Below, in pieces: positions 8,821 to 17,154 of a DNA stretch of 64,000 nt. Origin of the DNA: JAJFJD01 sp965228695 (lineage in GTDB: Bacteria > Pseudomonadota > Alphaproteobacteria > UBA8366); contig CBDDIB010000001.1 of the NCBI GenBank assembly GCA_965228695.1, positions 310,001 to 374,000 on the forward strand. Reading direction: 5' to 3'. The notes under the pieces are model-generated. The model did no database searches. It was not told the DNA's origin and saw nothing but the letters and a program-made list of their open reading frames with translations. Position numbers and translations under genes: made by a program. Position 1 is the stretch's first letter; the number at the start of each line of letters is the position of its first letter.

Positions 8821-10026
8821 CTAGATCACGCCGTCCTCGGCCAGCTTGGCCAGTTCAGCGTCGCTCTTCTTCAGCAGGCCGCCATAGATTTCCGCGTTGT
8901 GATGTCCCAAGGGCGGGCCGGCATGCGCCACGCGGCCCGGGGTCGCGGCGAGTTTCGGGAAGATACCCGGCATGGTGATCTCGCCCTCGTCGTCGTCCGC
9001 CACTATGATCACGTTGTCGCGCGCCTCGTAATGCGGATCGTTGGCGATATCCGCTGCCGTGTAGATGCCACCGAAGGGCACGTTGGCGGGGACCAAGCGT
9101 TCCTCGACCTCGGCGAAATCGTGCTGACCGATCCAGTCGGCCAGCAACTGCTCCAACTCGTCCGCGCGCTCGATCCGCGCGCGGCTGCGGGCGTAGCGTT
9201 CGTCCTCGATCAGGTCGGGCCGGCCGATCGCCTCGGCGAGGCGCGCCCACACCTTGTCGCCGCCCGCCGCGATCTGAACGTAGCGGCCGTCCTTTGTCTC
9301 GAAGGTGCCGGCGGGCGAGAAGGTCGGGTTTCGGTTGCCGATGCGTTCCCGCACCTCGCCGGTCTTGGCGTGGTTGGTCATCATGCTGGCGGTGATGCGG
9401 AAGGTCGGCTCGTACAGCGCGAGATCGATCATCTGTCCCTCGCCGCCGTCCGGCTGCGCGTCCCGCTGATACAGCGCGAACATCGCCGCCATCGCGCCGA
9501 ACGCGCCGGTGTTGTAGTCCGCCGTCGGGAATGCGGGCCGCACCGGGAATCGGTCGGGAAACCCGGTCGGGTACATGTAACCGGAAAATCCGAGCGCGAT
9601 CCGGTCGTAGCCCGCACGCTTGGAATACGGCCCGACCTGACCGTAGCCGGAGACGCGCACCATGATCAGTTTGGGATTGATGGCGTGCAGGTCTTCCCAA
9701 CCGAGATTCCAGCGTTCCAGTGTGCCGGGAGTGAAATTCTCGAACAGCACATCCGCATCACGGACCAGTTCCTTCAGGATTTCCTGTCCCGCCTCGACCC
9801 GCAAATTGAGGGTGATCGACTTCTTGTTGCGGCCTTCGACCATCCAGTTGGTCGACCGATTGGCCTTGCCGTCCACCGGTGTGCCGCGCAGGGCGTCGCC
9901 GACGCCCGGCTGTTCCACCTTGATCACCTCGGCGCCGAAATCGCCGAGCATCGTGGCGCCGAAGGGCCCCGCGATGAGCTGTCCGATATCGAGGACCCGA
10001 ATACCCGCTAACGGAAGCGCGCTCAT
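8821..10026 (-). CDS. CaiB/BaiF family CoA-transferase (class III), first copy
   Basis: 401 residues, the normal length of class III CoA-transferases, which move CoA between carboxylic acids. The N-terminus LAGIRVLDIGQLIAGPFGA, the block GDFGAEVIKVEQP and the later VRVSGYGQVGPYSKRAGYD are family signatures; the catalytic aspartate is probably in FPTADYNTG, about residue 186. The ATG at 10026 overlaps the TGA stop of the upstream selenoprotein gene (ATGA, 4 bases), so the two are translationally coupled. An open frame continuing upstream to 10500 is the selenoprotein gene seen in a different frame and is not part of this protein. Coupling suggests the two proteins act on the same compound. Confidence 0.93.
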   Translation of the reverse strand: MSALPLAGIRVLDIGQLIAGPFGATMLGDFGAEVIKVEQPGVGDALRGTPVDGKANRSTNWMVEGRNKKSITLNLRVEAGQEILKELVRDADVLFENFTPGTLERWNLGWEDLHAINPKLIMVRVSGYGQVGPYSKRAGYDRIALGFSGYMYPTGFPDRFPVRPAFPTADYNTGAFGAMAAMFALYQRDAQPDGGEGQMIDLALYEPTFRITASMMTNHAKTGEVRERIGNRNPTFSPAGTFETKDGRYVQIAAGGDKVWARLAEAIGRPDLIEDERYARSRARIERADELEQLLADWIGQHDFAEVEERLVPANVPFGGIYTAADIANDPHYEARDNVIIVADDDEGEITMPGIFPKLAATPGRVAHAGPPLGHHNAEIYGGLLKKSDAELAKLAEDGVI

Positions 10027-10976
10027 TCGGCGGCATCCACCTTCAGGCCGTCTTCGGCACGGCGCGATTTGGCGACTTCCTTGACCTTGTCGAAGTCGCG
10101 CTTGCGCTGCGCGATCTCTTCGTCGGAAAGCTGGCTGATGTTGCTGAAATCCAGCTTCCAGTCGGGATTGTCGCTCCAGCGCAGCGGCGACTGCACCGTG
10201 GTCCGCGGCCCCGGCGCGGTTTCCAGCACCGTCAGGGCGAGTTCCATCGTGTAGGCCTGCGACTCGACATCGTTCGGCCGTCCGGCCGCGTTGCCCAGTG
10301 GAAAATCGCTGAACAGGAACCGCGGCACGCCTGCGTGCTCGACAATGTCCTTGGCGCATCCCATGACGACTGTCGGGATGCCGTTCGCTTCGAGATGCCG
10401 TGCAACCAGACTCACGGTCTGGTGACACACCGGTCAATTGGCGACAATGACCGCGACGTCGGCTTCGTCCTCGCGCACCCGCGCCAGGATATCGACGCAA
10501 TCCTGCTCAATCGTCGTCTTCTGGCTGCGGTTGGTCGGCGCGCCATGGAAGCGGGGCGCGACTTCGCCGATCCGGCCCTCGGCGGCAAGCCGCCGAAGCT
10601 GCTTGAGCGGGAACCACGTGTTCATGTCCTCGGCCGAGGTGTGCTTGCGGTCGATCCCGATATGGGATACCCGCAAGTCCGGGTCCGTGTCCGTCCTGTC
10701 CGAGTAGACGCGGTAGAATTTCGCGGCGGCGTTATACGGCGCGCCCGGTCCCTGATCGCCCTTGTCGGGCTGGTAGGGGGCGGCGGTCGTGATGAGCGCC
10801 ACCCGGCTGTCCGACAACGGCCGCTGCAACGGCGTGAACGGAACATCGGCATATTGCGCCCAGCGATACGGTTTGCCGTATCCAAGCGTCTGATAATAGG
10901 TACTTATTCGATCTCGGTATCGGATCGGCTCGTCATGGGCGACAGCGAAATCCAATCCATCCATATGGTCGGTCAT
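10023..10976 (-). CDS. GrdB/PrdB-like selenoprotein (in-frame UGA read as selenocysteine)
   Basis: 317 residues if the UGA at 10436-10434 is decoded as selenocysteine (Sec181). Both halves belong to one protein: the part before the UGA ends ADVAVIVAN and the part after begins PVCHQTVSLVARHLEANG, the centre being U-P-V-C. The family is that of selenoprotein B of glycine/sarcosine/betaine and D-proline reductases; HIGIDRKH, FPLKQLRRLAAEGRIG and IPTVVMGCAKDIVEHAGVPR match it. Those enzymes cleave a C-N bond reductively through a Sec thiolate. A SECIS-like hairpin follows the UGA. Start ATG 10976 has AAGGG upstream; an alternative ATG is at residue 5. It is coupled to a CaiB CoA-transferase. No GrdA or GrdC homologue is in the window, so it is not a complete classical glycine reductase; the substrate is unknown. 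Confidence 0.88.
10405..10423 (-). promoter_or_regulatory. Bacterial SECIS-like hairpin inside the GrdB-like gene
   Basis: Counting from the base after the UGA on the minus strand, bases 11-17 (ACCAGAC) pair perfectly with bases 23-29 (GTCTGGT), closing a five-base loop CGTGA. A G sits at the second loop position and the loop begins 17 bases after the UGA. Those values meet the published bacterial SECIS pattern (G in the first two loop bases, loop 16-37 bases from the UGA). Bases 4-6 (GTG) can also pair with bases 32-34 (CAC), extending the helix below an internal loop. The hairpin would recruit SelB. Confidence 0.78.
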
Positions 10977-11069
10977 GCGAAAACCCTTCGTTTAGACGCC
11001 TGTTTTGTATCATGAATATGGGCGGCGCCCAAACAACCCCTAGGCGCGAAAACCGGAACGGCTGCACGG

Positions 11070-11792
11070 TCAGGGTTGGAACCGCAGGGCTCGGACGGCG
11101 GCGCGGCTGCGGGTTTGCGTGTCTTCCGAATCGGCGGCCAGGGCGATGATGCCGCGACCCGGCGGATCCTCGCCGAAGGCGGCGCGGTAATCCGCCACGA
11201 GGTCGCGGTTTTCCGCAAACCAGACACCGGTCGGTGCGTCGCCGCGCCGCAGCACGATCATCCAGCTGCCGTCGCCGACATGCGGGTTCGGCTGCGCATC
11301 CCCGATCTTTCCGCGCCCGCCCCAGACATAGGTGAGCAATCGGCCATGCACCGGCAGGCCGACCCACAATTCGATTAAATCCGCCCGCAGCCGTTCGAGA
11401 AAATTCAGCTGGCCGCGCGGCTTCATGAACCAGACATGCAGGGCAAGCGGGCGGTCGTCGCCGCCCTTCACGGTGATGTCGGTCGGCGGCATGATTTCGT
11501 CGACGCGCCAGTCCCAGGATAGGCGCGCCTTTTGCGCGTCCTTTTCATCGACCTTTTTCCAGATCAGCGACGTGCTGTTGTCTGTTCGCGCCTCGATCGC
11601 ACCGTCGGGCCGAAGCCGGAACCGCGCGGGCGACCACCGGTCATCGCTGAAGAGCGTCCAGCCCGCCCGCTTCAGCGCCTCGTCGATGGCCGGCGGCGAA
11701 TCCGCCGCGGCAGCGCCGGCCGCGACCAAAAAACACAAAACGAATAGCACCCGCGCGCGGGCAGACCGGGCGGGACGATACCGGAAATTCAC
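11070..11792 (-). CDS. DUF3047 family exported protein
   Basis: 240 residues with an N-terminal signal peptide (basic RYRPARSARAR, hydrophobic VLFVLCFLVAAGAAA, cleavage probable after AAA), so periplasmic or outer. The remainder matches DUF3047: DDRWSPARFRLRPDGAI, SWDWRVDE, PLALHVWFMKP, YVWGG and PNPHVGDG are the recurring blocks, which look like a beta-sandwich carbohydrate-binding or jelly-roll domain. Function unknown. It begins 6 bases after the stop of the DUF547 lipoprotein gene on the same strand, so the two form an operon. Its stop is about 94 bases before the selenoprotein start; that gap contains GGGCGGCGCCC, an 11-base near-perfect dyad. Confidence 0.85.
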   Translation of the reverse strand: MNFRYRPARSARARVLFVLCFLVAAGAAAADSPPAIDEALKRAGWTLFSDDRWSPARFRLRPDGAIEARTDNSTSLIWKKVDEKDAQKARLSWDWRVDEIMPPTDITVKGGDDRPLALHVWFMKPRGQLNFLERLRADLIELWVGLPVHGRLLTYVWGGRGKIGDAQPNPHVGDGSWMIVLRRGDAPTGVWFAENRDLVADYRAAFGEDPPGRGIIALAADSEDTQTRSRAAVRALRFQP

Positions 11793-11797
11793 CGCCG

Positions 11798-12646
11798 TCA
11801 GTCCCCGTTGAGACCCCAGTCATACTCGTATCCGTCGACTTTCGTGCGCCCGGCCAACGCCGCCTTCAGGTCCGCGTCCGCATAGGATCGAAGATGCTTC
11901 AACACGGCCTCCTCGGACCCGCCGTAGTCGACCCGGAACCAGGCAAAGATGCTGGAGACGATCAACTCGCCGTCCTCGATGCGGACACCGCGCGCGTTGT
12001 TGATGTAGCGCCGGGCCGCGTCGTCGAGACGGTTTTCGAGTCCCGCCGCGCGATAGGCGCTGCCGTCGAGATTGGGGCAGCCGATCGATGCGCAGTTGAT
12101 CACGTAATGCGTTCGCGGGTCGTCCCATAACGGGCGCAGGATGCGGCTTTCGATATCGTTCAGGCTCAGCGATTGCCCTTCCACCGTGACCAACTTCCGG
12201 TCCCAAGGGCCGGGCGAGAAGAAACCGTCGTTGATCTTACGGATGGACTCGACTGGGTATTCGTCCAGAACGGTGCGGATCGTGACTGCGTTGTAGAGAT
12301 TGACCCAATATGCGAATTGCTCGGCGCGGCGATAGTTGCTGATTCGGATGCGTTCGAGGGCGCCGACGTAGCTCGCCAACGCCGCCCGATCCGCGGGCGT
12401 GACCTTGCGATACGCGACACGGTTCAATCCGGTCGGGTCGGTCCGGACATAGCGCGAAAGAAATTGATCCCACGCCGCGTGATCGATGGTTCCGTTCGCC
12501 GCCTCGTTGTGGGCGGCCCAGCGCGGCAGCGGGTCGGACGCCGGCACGAATTTGGCCTCGATCTCCGCCCGGGAACATCCGGCGATTGCGGCGGCGGCAA
12601 CGACCAGCCCGACCAGGGCGGCGCGATTACGTTTCAATAGTCTCAT
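11798..12646 (-). CDS. DUF547 lipoprotein
   Basis: 282 residues. Lipobox IAGC at the end of a hydrophobic N-terminal stretch (LVGLVVAAAAIAGC) predicts a lipid-anchored protein. The DUF547 region shows FAYWVNLYNAVTIRTVLD, the typical YNA block, and THYVINCASIGCPNLDGSAY with conserved Asn-Cys and Gly-Cys-Pro motifs. The fold is papain-like or transglutaminase-related in some members; the activity is unknown. The ATG at 12646 has GAAGGAAG upstream; the frame extends to 12682 but lacks a better start there. First gene of a two-gene operon with DUF3047, divergent from the radical SAM gene. Confidence 0.87.
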   Translation of the reverse strand: MRLLKRNRAALVGLVVAAAAIAGCSRAEIEAKFVPASDPLPRWAAHNEAANGTIDHAAWDQFLSRYVRTDPTGLNRVAYRKVTPADRAALASYVGALERIRISNYRRAEQFAYWVNLYNAVTIRTVLDEYPVESIRKINDGFFSPGPWDRKLVTVEGQSLSLNDIESRILRPLWDDPRTHYVINCASIGCPNLDGSAYRAAGLENRLDDAARRYINNARGVRIEDGELIVSSIFAWFRVDYGGSEEAVLKHLRSYADADLKAALAGRTKVDGYEYDWGLNGD

Positions 12647-12871
12647 CGATGCTTCCTTCTCGACCGAACGGAAACGGCACAATCGTCAACCAAGGGCCGT
12701 CAATCCAATCGCAATGAATCACATTCCCGGCATATGCGGTTCCCCGCCGCCCTCGTTCCGCATATATCAGCGGTCCAAATTGGTTGGCATCAATTCTGGA
12801 ATGACTAAAGGGCGGAAAAGCGCGATTTCAATTGTGCGGCACGGCCCCTCACGCAAACGTAAAGGAAAGTC

Positions 12872-13861
12872 ATGACCTGGCGCGAGACGATCCAGCCGGT
12901 GTGGTCTTTGACCCGGGGCCGCCCCCTGATGGCGGTGTTCGAAATCTGCCTTCGCTGCAATTCGCGCTGCGGCTATTGCGACCTGCCGCTGAACCAAGGC
13001 CGCTACGAGATGAGCCGGGGCGAAATCCGCGAAATCTTCTCCGGTCTCTACCGCGACGGGCTGCGTTATCTTTTCGTGCAGGGCGGCGAACCGCTGGTGC
13101 GGCGCGACACGCTGGACGTTCTGGAGGATTTGGCCGGCATCGGATTCGGGCTCTGCCTCGTCACCAACGGCACAAAACTGACCCCCGCCGTCGTCGAGCG
13201 CCTCGCCGCCGTCGGTGCCTCGGTATCGGTCAGCCTCGACACATTGGACCGGGACATCTACCGGCTGATCCGCGGCGCCGACCAATTGCCGCGCGTGCTG
13301 AACGGCATCGAAGCTCTCGAAGACTACCCGCACCCGAAATTCATCGCCTGCATCGTATCGGACAAGAACCGCGCGGATGTCGAGGCGGTCTGCGCCTTCG
13401 CGCGCGACAACGGATTCGCCCCCATCCTCGGCGCCTATCATTGGGACGTGGGTAAATACGGCAAGACCGACGACAGCCTAACCTTCTCGCGCGAACAGGC
13501 GGCACGGACATTCGACGCGATTCTGGAAGGCAACTTGTTGCCGCCGGGCTATTACCGCGGCTTCGCGCGCGACAACGCGGATTGGCTGCGCGGCAAGAAA
13601 CTCGGCCGCTGCGACGCCGGCCGGTACAGCATCGTCATCGACGCCTCGGGCAATGTCGCCCCGTGCCTGGCGATGCCGCACGCAGGTAATCTGCGGGAGT
13701 CCAGCCTGAACGAAATCCTCGGCGCGTTCGACCGCCCCGCGATCGACGCTTGTTCGAAGGCATCGTCTTGTAATCTGCTCTGCGGCCGCTTGGTCGGCCG
13801 CAACCTGCGCGACCCGTTCACCGCGCTCGCAACGCCCATGAAAGTATCGCCCCGTGCCTGA
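12872..13861 (+). CDS. Radical SAM protein with C-terminal auxiliary-cluster region
   Basis: 329 residues. The radical SAM 4Fe-4S motif CNSRCGYC (Cys29, Cys33, Cys36) sits near the N-terminus and FVQGGEPLVRRD is the GGEP SAM-binding loop. The C-terminal part has further cysteines (LGRCDAG, VAPCLAMPH, CSKASSCNLLCG), a SPASM/Twitch-like arrangement for a second cluster, seen in enzymes that modify peptides or proteins or make cofactors. The ATG at 12872 has AAGGAAAGT upstream. It overlaps the next methyltransferase gene by 8 bases, so the two work together. No small precursor-peptide gene is obvious beside it. Substrate unknown. Confidence 0.9.
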   Translation: MTWRETIQPVWSLTRGRPLMAVFEICLRCNSRCGYCDLPLNQGRYEMSRGEIREIFSGLYRDGLRYLFVQGGEPLVRRDTLDVLEDLAGIGFGLCLVTNGTKLTPAVVERLAAVGASVSVSLDTLDRDIYRLIRGADQLPRVLNGIEALEDYPHPKFIACIVSDKNRADVEAVCAFARDNGFAPILGAYHWDVGKYGKTDDSLTFSREQAARTFDAILEGNLLPPGYYRGFARDNADWLRGKKLGRCDAGRYSIVIDASGNVAPCLAMPHAGNLRESSLNEILGAFDRPAIDACSKASSCNLLCGRLVGRNLRDPFTALATPMKVSPRA

Positions 13862-14792
13862 CGGTTCCACCTTCCCGAAAATCAAAACGCGACCGGTCGT
13901 GATCGAAGAGATCGATTCCGCCGCCCTGGTGCGAAGCTGGCGGCAAGATTTCAACGTCGATGTCGGGCCGGTTCTTGACGGCATCTCCACGCTTCGCCTA
14001 TGCCAGGACCGTCTCACGGAGCGGGTTTACTTCGACCCGCCAATCGCCGGATCGCCGGATTTCTACGCTCAACTGCGCCAGTTCGATTGGTACCATCCGG
14101 ACGATAAAGCGGAACACTGCCTGGCCGGTGCGGTGATCGGACCGGAGGATCGCGTTCTCGACATCGGCGCGGGCGACGGCGCCTTCAGCGACCATGTGAA
14201 TGACGCCGCGTATGAAGGGCTCGAATTCGACCGGCAGAGCGCGCAGAAGGCGCGCAATCAAGGTCGAACCGTATCCGACCGGCCACTGTCCGACGTCGCA
14301 GCGGAAATCGCCGCCGGCACCCGGCCGCCCTACACCGTGGTCACGGCGTTCCAGGTGCTCGAACACATGCCGGACCCGGATACGTTTGTCGCCGACGCGC
14401 TGCGATGCCTGACGCCTGGCAGGCGTCTTATTCTCGGCGTGCCGGATCGAGACACGTACGTCTCTGCGCTGCCGGATTTTGCGCTCAACGCTCCGCCGCA
14501 TCACCTGACGTGGTGGAATGCAGAGTCCCTAAGCGCCCTCTTGCAAGAGCACGGCATACGGCACCTGACATTCCAGTCGACGCCGGTCGAGGGGTGGGAG
14601 AGGCGATTATGGTGGATGGCGCGGATCGCCCGCCGGTTCCAACGGCCGGGCACGCCGCATTTCGGGCCGTCCCGGCGGTCGATGAAGATTCTCGCCTGGC
14701 TGGCGGCTGGCCTCCTGCAGGCGATCAAACCGCCCGCCGACGCGCGCGGCGCCACGTTGGTCGTGACCGCGCGAAAGCCCGACGTGATCTAA
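13854..14792 (+). CDS. Class I SAM-dependent methyltransferase
   Basis: 312 residues with a methyltransferase core: motif I DRVLDIGAGDGAFSDHV (about residues 99-115), acidic residue at the end of beta 2 (GLEFDR), motif YTVVTAFQVLEHMPDPDTF at beta 4 and the late DRDTYVSALP region. The N-terminal 90 residues include two short conserved blocks, VYFDPPIAGSPDFYAQL and the like, as in methyltransferases that act on lipids or glycans. GTG start at 13854 inside the end of the radical SAM gene, which indicates coupling. A C-terminal basic segment (RRFQRPG..PSRRSMKIL) is followed by hydrophobic LAWLAAGLLQAI, possibly a membrane contact. Confidence 0.87.
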   Translation: MPDGSTFPKIKTRPVVIEEIDSAALVRSWRQDFNVDVGPVLDGISTLRLCQDRLTERVYFDPPIAGSPDFYAQLRQFDWYHPDDKAEHCLAGAVIGPEDRVLDIGAGDGAFSDHVNDAAYEGLEFDRQSAQKARNQGRTVSDRPLSDVAAEIAAGTRPPYTVVTAFQVLEHMPDPDTFVADALRCLTPGRRLILGVPDRDTYVSALPDFALNAPPHHLTWWNAESLSALLQEHGIRHLTFQSTPVEGWERRLWWMARIARRFQRPGTPHFGPSRRSMKILAWLAAGLLQAIKPPADARGATLVVTARKPDVI

Positions 14793-14801
14793 AAAATCTG
14801 G

Positions 14802-16151
14802 CTACTTCTTCGGCGGCGTATATGGGTCTTGCGCCCCCGGCGGCACCGGCGGGAATTCCTTCAGGCTCTCGCGGAACTCATGCACCATGCGCATGGTGAC
14901 GTTGCGGACCCAATTGTTCGCCATCATCACGTTGGTCTCTTCCTTCGGGTCCTGAATCAGGTTGAAGAGATAGGGCGCTTCCAGCTTGATCGCACCGTCG
15001 TTCACCTCCGGTTCCCAGACCAGGTGCAGTTTCCACTCGCGCCATTTCACCGCGCGCAGTTCGTCCTTGATGTAATAGACGAAACCCTCGCGGTTCGACT
15101 TCTCCTGTTTGCCGGTGAAAAAGTCGAGCTGGTCGATGCCGTCGATCGCGCGGTCGGTCGGCACCTCCGCACCGATGATGCGATGGATTGTCGGGAAGAG
15201 GTCGGCGATATGGACGACTTCGTCGGTGACGCCGCCCTCGGCGATCCGGCCCGGCCAACGGATCATGAAGGGCACGCGGAGACTGCCCTCCATGGCGGTG
15301 TGATAGGTGCTGCGCCAAAACCCGGCGGTGCCGCGCCAGGGCGTGCGGAATTCCGGCCCGTTATCCGACCCGAAAATCAGGATCGTGTCGTCGGCGATGC
15401 CGAGGTCGTCGATCGCGTCCACGACCTGACCGACCCGATGGTCCATCTCGGCCAGCGAATCCGCCATCTCCCCGTGTTCCGTCGCACCGATGAAATCGGG
15501 ATGCGGCAGGTTCGGAAAATGCATCTGCGTGATCGGCACATAGGCAAAGAAGGGCGTACCCGCCTTGGTCTGTTCGGCCATGAAATCGATGGTCTTGTCG
15601 ATCAACTCGCCGTCGATCGTGCGCCGGGTATCCTCGTCGAATACTTTGACTTTCGAGGACTTCCCGCCCTTCTTGCCCTCCATGATGTAGGGCAAGCCAA
15701 CGATATCCGGATCGTAGGTTCGGCTGGACGTGAACATCGACTCGTTGCTGGTGCGCGGCAGGCCGTACCAGTCGTCGAAGCCGCGGTCGTTCGGCAGCCG
15801 CCCCTCGATATCGCCGAGATGCCATTTGCCGTAGTGTGCCGTCGCGTAGCCGTTCGCGGACAGCACCTCGGGCAGCAGCACTTCCCACTGGGTCAGGCCC
15901 TGCGGTAGACCGGCGGGCACCGACTGGAAGGCGCCGGTGCGGATCGCCTGCCGCCCGGTCATCAGGGCCGAGCGGGTCGGCACGCAGTCGCTCTCCACAT
16001 TGAAATTAAGGAATTTGAGGCCTTGCGTCGCCAAATCGTCGATGCGCGGCGTCGGCGCGCCCCGCAACACCCCGCCGCCATAACAGCCGAGTTCGCCCCA
16101 GCCCAGGTTGTCGGCAAGAATCAGAACAATATTCGGGCGATCGTCGGCCAT
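14802..16151 (-). CDS. Sulfatase (arylsulfatase-type)
   Basis: 449 residues of the type I sulfatase family. The formylglycine-forming motif is CVPTRSALMTGR with Cys56 as the modified residue (C-x-P/T-R), and the metal-binding start is LADNLGWGELGC with Asp14 and Asn15. GSDNGPEFRTPW contains the second metal-binding Asp-Asn. No signal peptide is visible (MADDRPNIVLIL), so it is cytoplasmic. It is the last gene after three TauD-type dioxygenase genes on the same strand, 101 bases downstream, pointing to release of sulfate from organic esters. Maturation requires a formylglycine-generating enzyme encoded elsewhere. Confidence 0.92.
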   Translation of the reverse strand: MADDRPNIVLILADNLGWGELGCYGGGVLRGAPTPRIDDLATQGLKFLNFNVESDCVPTRSALMTGRQAIRTGAFQSVPAGLPQGLTQWEVLLPEVLSANGYATAHYGKWHLGDIEGRLPNDRGFDDWYGLPRTSNESMFTSSRTYDPDIVGLPYIMEGKKGGKSSKVKVFDEDTRRTIDGELIDKTIDFMAEQTKAGTPFFAYVPITQMHFPNLPHPDFIGATEHGEMADSLAEMDHRVGQVVDAIDDLGIADDTILIFGSDNGPEFRTPWRGTAGFWRSTYHTAMEGSLRVPFMIRWPGRIAEGGVTDEVVHIADLFPTIHRIIGAEVPTDRAIDGIDQLDFFTGKQEKSNREGFVYYIKDELRAVKWREWKLHLVWEPEVNDGAIKLEAPYLFNLIQDPKEETNVMMANNWVRNVTMRMVHEFRESLKEFPPVPPGAQDPYTPPKK

Positions 16152-16252
16152 GATGCTTCCTCGTCAAATATGTGGAGTCGGTCGGAGAGACGCGTACCGT
16201 ATAGGGGGAATGCGCGAGAGGCCAGTCCCGCGCCATGCTGTCCTATGGCCTA

Positions 16253-17140
16253 TTACCGGTCGCCGTCATCCTCGCCGCTCGTCTCGCCGCCGACCGTGAT
16301 ACGCCACATCAGACGGCGCTCCTCGGGCCAGCGGTAATCGAATGTCGCCAGATGCTGCACCGCGCAGTTGTCCCAGATCAGCACGTCGCCGGGCTGCCAG
16401 TCGTGCTTGTAGCGAAACTGCTCCCGCGGGATCAGCGCGGCCAGTTCGTCGATCAGCGGCAGCGCCTCCGCATCATCCATGCCGACGATCCCCGTACACT
16501 CGCCGGGGCTGACATACAGGCATTTTCGCCCGGTATGCGGATGGATCCGCACCAGGGGATGGGTCACTTTCGGTTGCCGCTTGCGGTTCTCGTCCTGTTG
16601 CTTATGCGTCCCGGTCTTGGCGCGGCGGCCGAACACGTCGTGCACGACGGTCAAGCCGTCGATGCGCTCTTTCATCTCCGCCGCGAGCGACTCGTAGGCC
16701 GCCGCCGCGCTCGAGAAATTCGTCGCGCCGAGAACGACGCCATTGCGCACCGGCACCTCGACCGCGTACAGCATCGTCGCCCGCGGCGGATGCTCGGTGA
16801 AGGACATGTCCGAATGCCAGACCGACCCGGCGTCCGCGTGCCCGATATCGCGGCCATCCTTCTTGATATTCGACACGAATAGAATTTCCGGATGATCCGG
16901 ATGCGCAAAGTCGGTCAGGAAGATTTTCTTGATATCGCCGAACCGGCGGGCGAAGTCGACATATTGCGGTTCGGTCAGGTTCTGGCCACGGATGCAGAGG
17001 ACCGACCGTTCGTTAAAAACCGCTTCGATCCGTGCGAAAGCCGCCGCGTCCACTGGCCGGGAGAGATCGGCGCCGCGGCATTCCGCACCGATGACGCCGT
17101 CCGCGAACGAAATATCGAACTCGATCACATCGGTGGTCAT
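16253..17140 (-). CDS. TauD/TfdA-type dioxygenase, third of a tandem triple
   Basis: 295 residues. Non-haem Fe(II)/2-oxoglutarate dioxygenase of the TauD/TfdA superfamily. The first iron ligands are His109 and Asp111 in VWHSDMSFTEHPPRAT; the distal histidine lies in NCAVQHLATFDYR, and the 2-oxoglutarate-binding arginine in the final block RRLMWRITVGG. Typical members oxidise a carbon next to a sulfonate, sulfate ester or ether oxygen, releasing sulfite, sulfate or an alcohol. It follows its two paralogues by 14 bases and precedes the sulfatase by 101 bases. Confidence 0.92.
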   Translation of the reverse strand: MTTDVIEFDISFADGVIGAECRGADLSRPVDAAAFARIEAVFNERSVLCIRGQNLTEPQYVDFARRFGDIKKIFLTDFAHPDHPEILFVSNIKKDGRDIGHADAGSVWHSDMSFTEHPPRATMLYAVEVPVRNGVVLGATNFSSAAAAYESLAAEMKERIDGLTVVHDVFGRRAKTGTHKQQDENRKRQPKVTHPLVRIHPHTGRKCLYVSPGECTGIVGMDDAEALPLIDELAALIPREQFRYKHDWQPGDVLIWDNCAVQHLATFDYRWPEERRLMWRITVGGETSGEDDGDR

Positions 17141-17154
17141 GTCGGTATCCTTGT

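Noticed and set aside
7669..10011. Plus-strand open frame of 780 codons
   Set aside because: It is antisense to the D-threonine-aldolase-like and CoA-transferase genes, has low-complexity Arg/His/Asp-rich protein and no known family; it comes from the GC-biased third positions of the opposite strand.
10434..10436. UGA as a true stop or frameshifted pseudogene of a GrdB-like gene
   Set aside because: Both sides are intact, the reading frame does not shift, a U-x-x-C motif and a hairpin at the bacterial distance are present, and a second case lies 30 kb away.
10027..10500. N-terminal extension of the first CoA-transferase
   Set aside because: This stretch is the selenoprotein gene read in another frame; class III CoA-transferases begin at the ATG at 10026.
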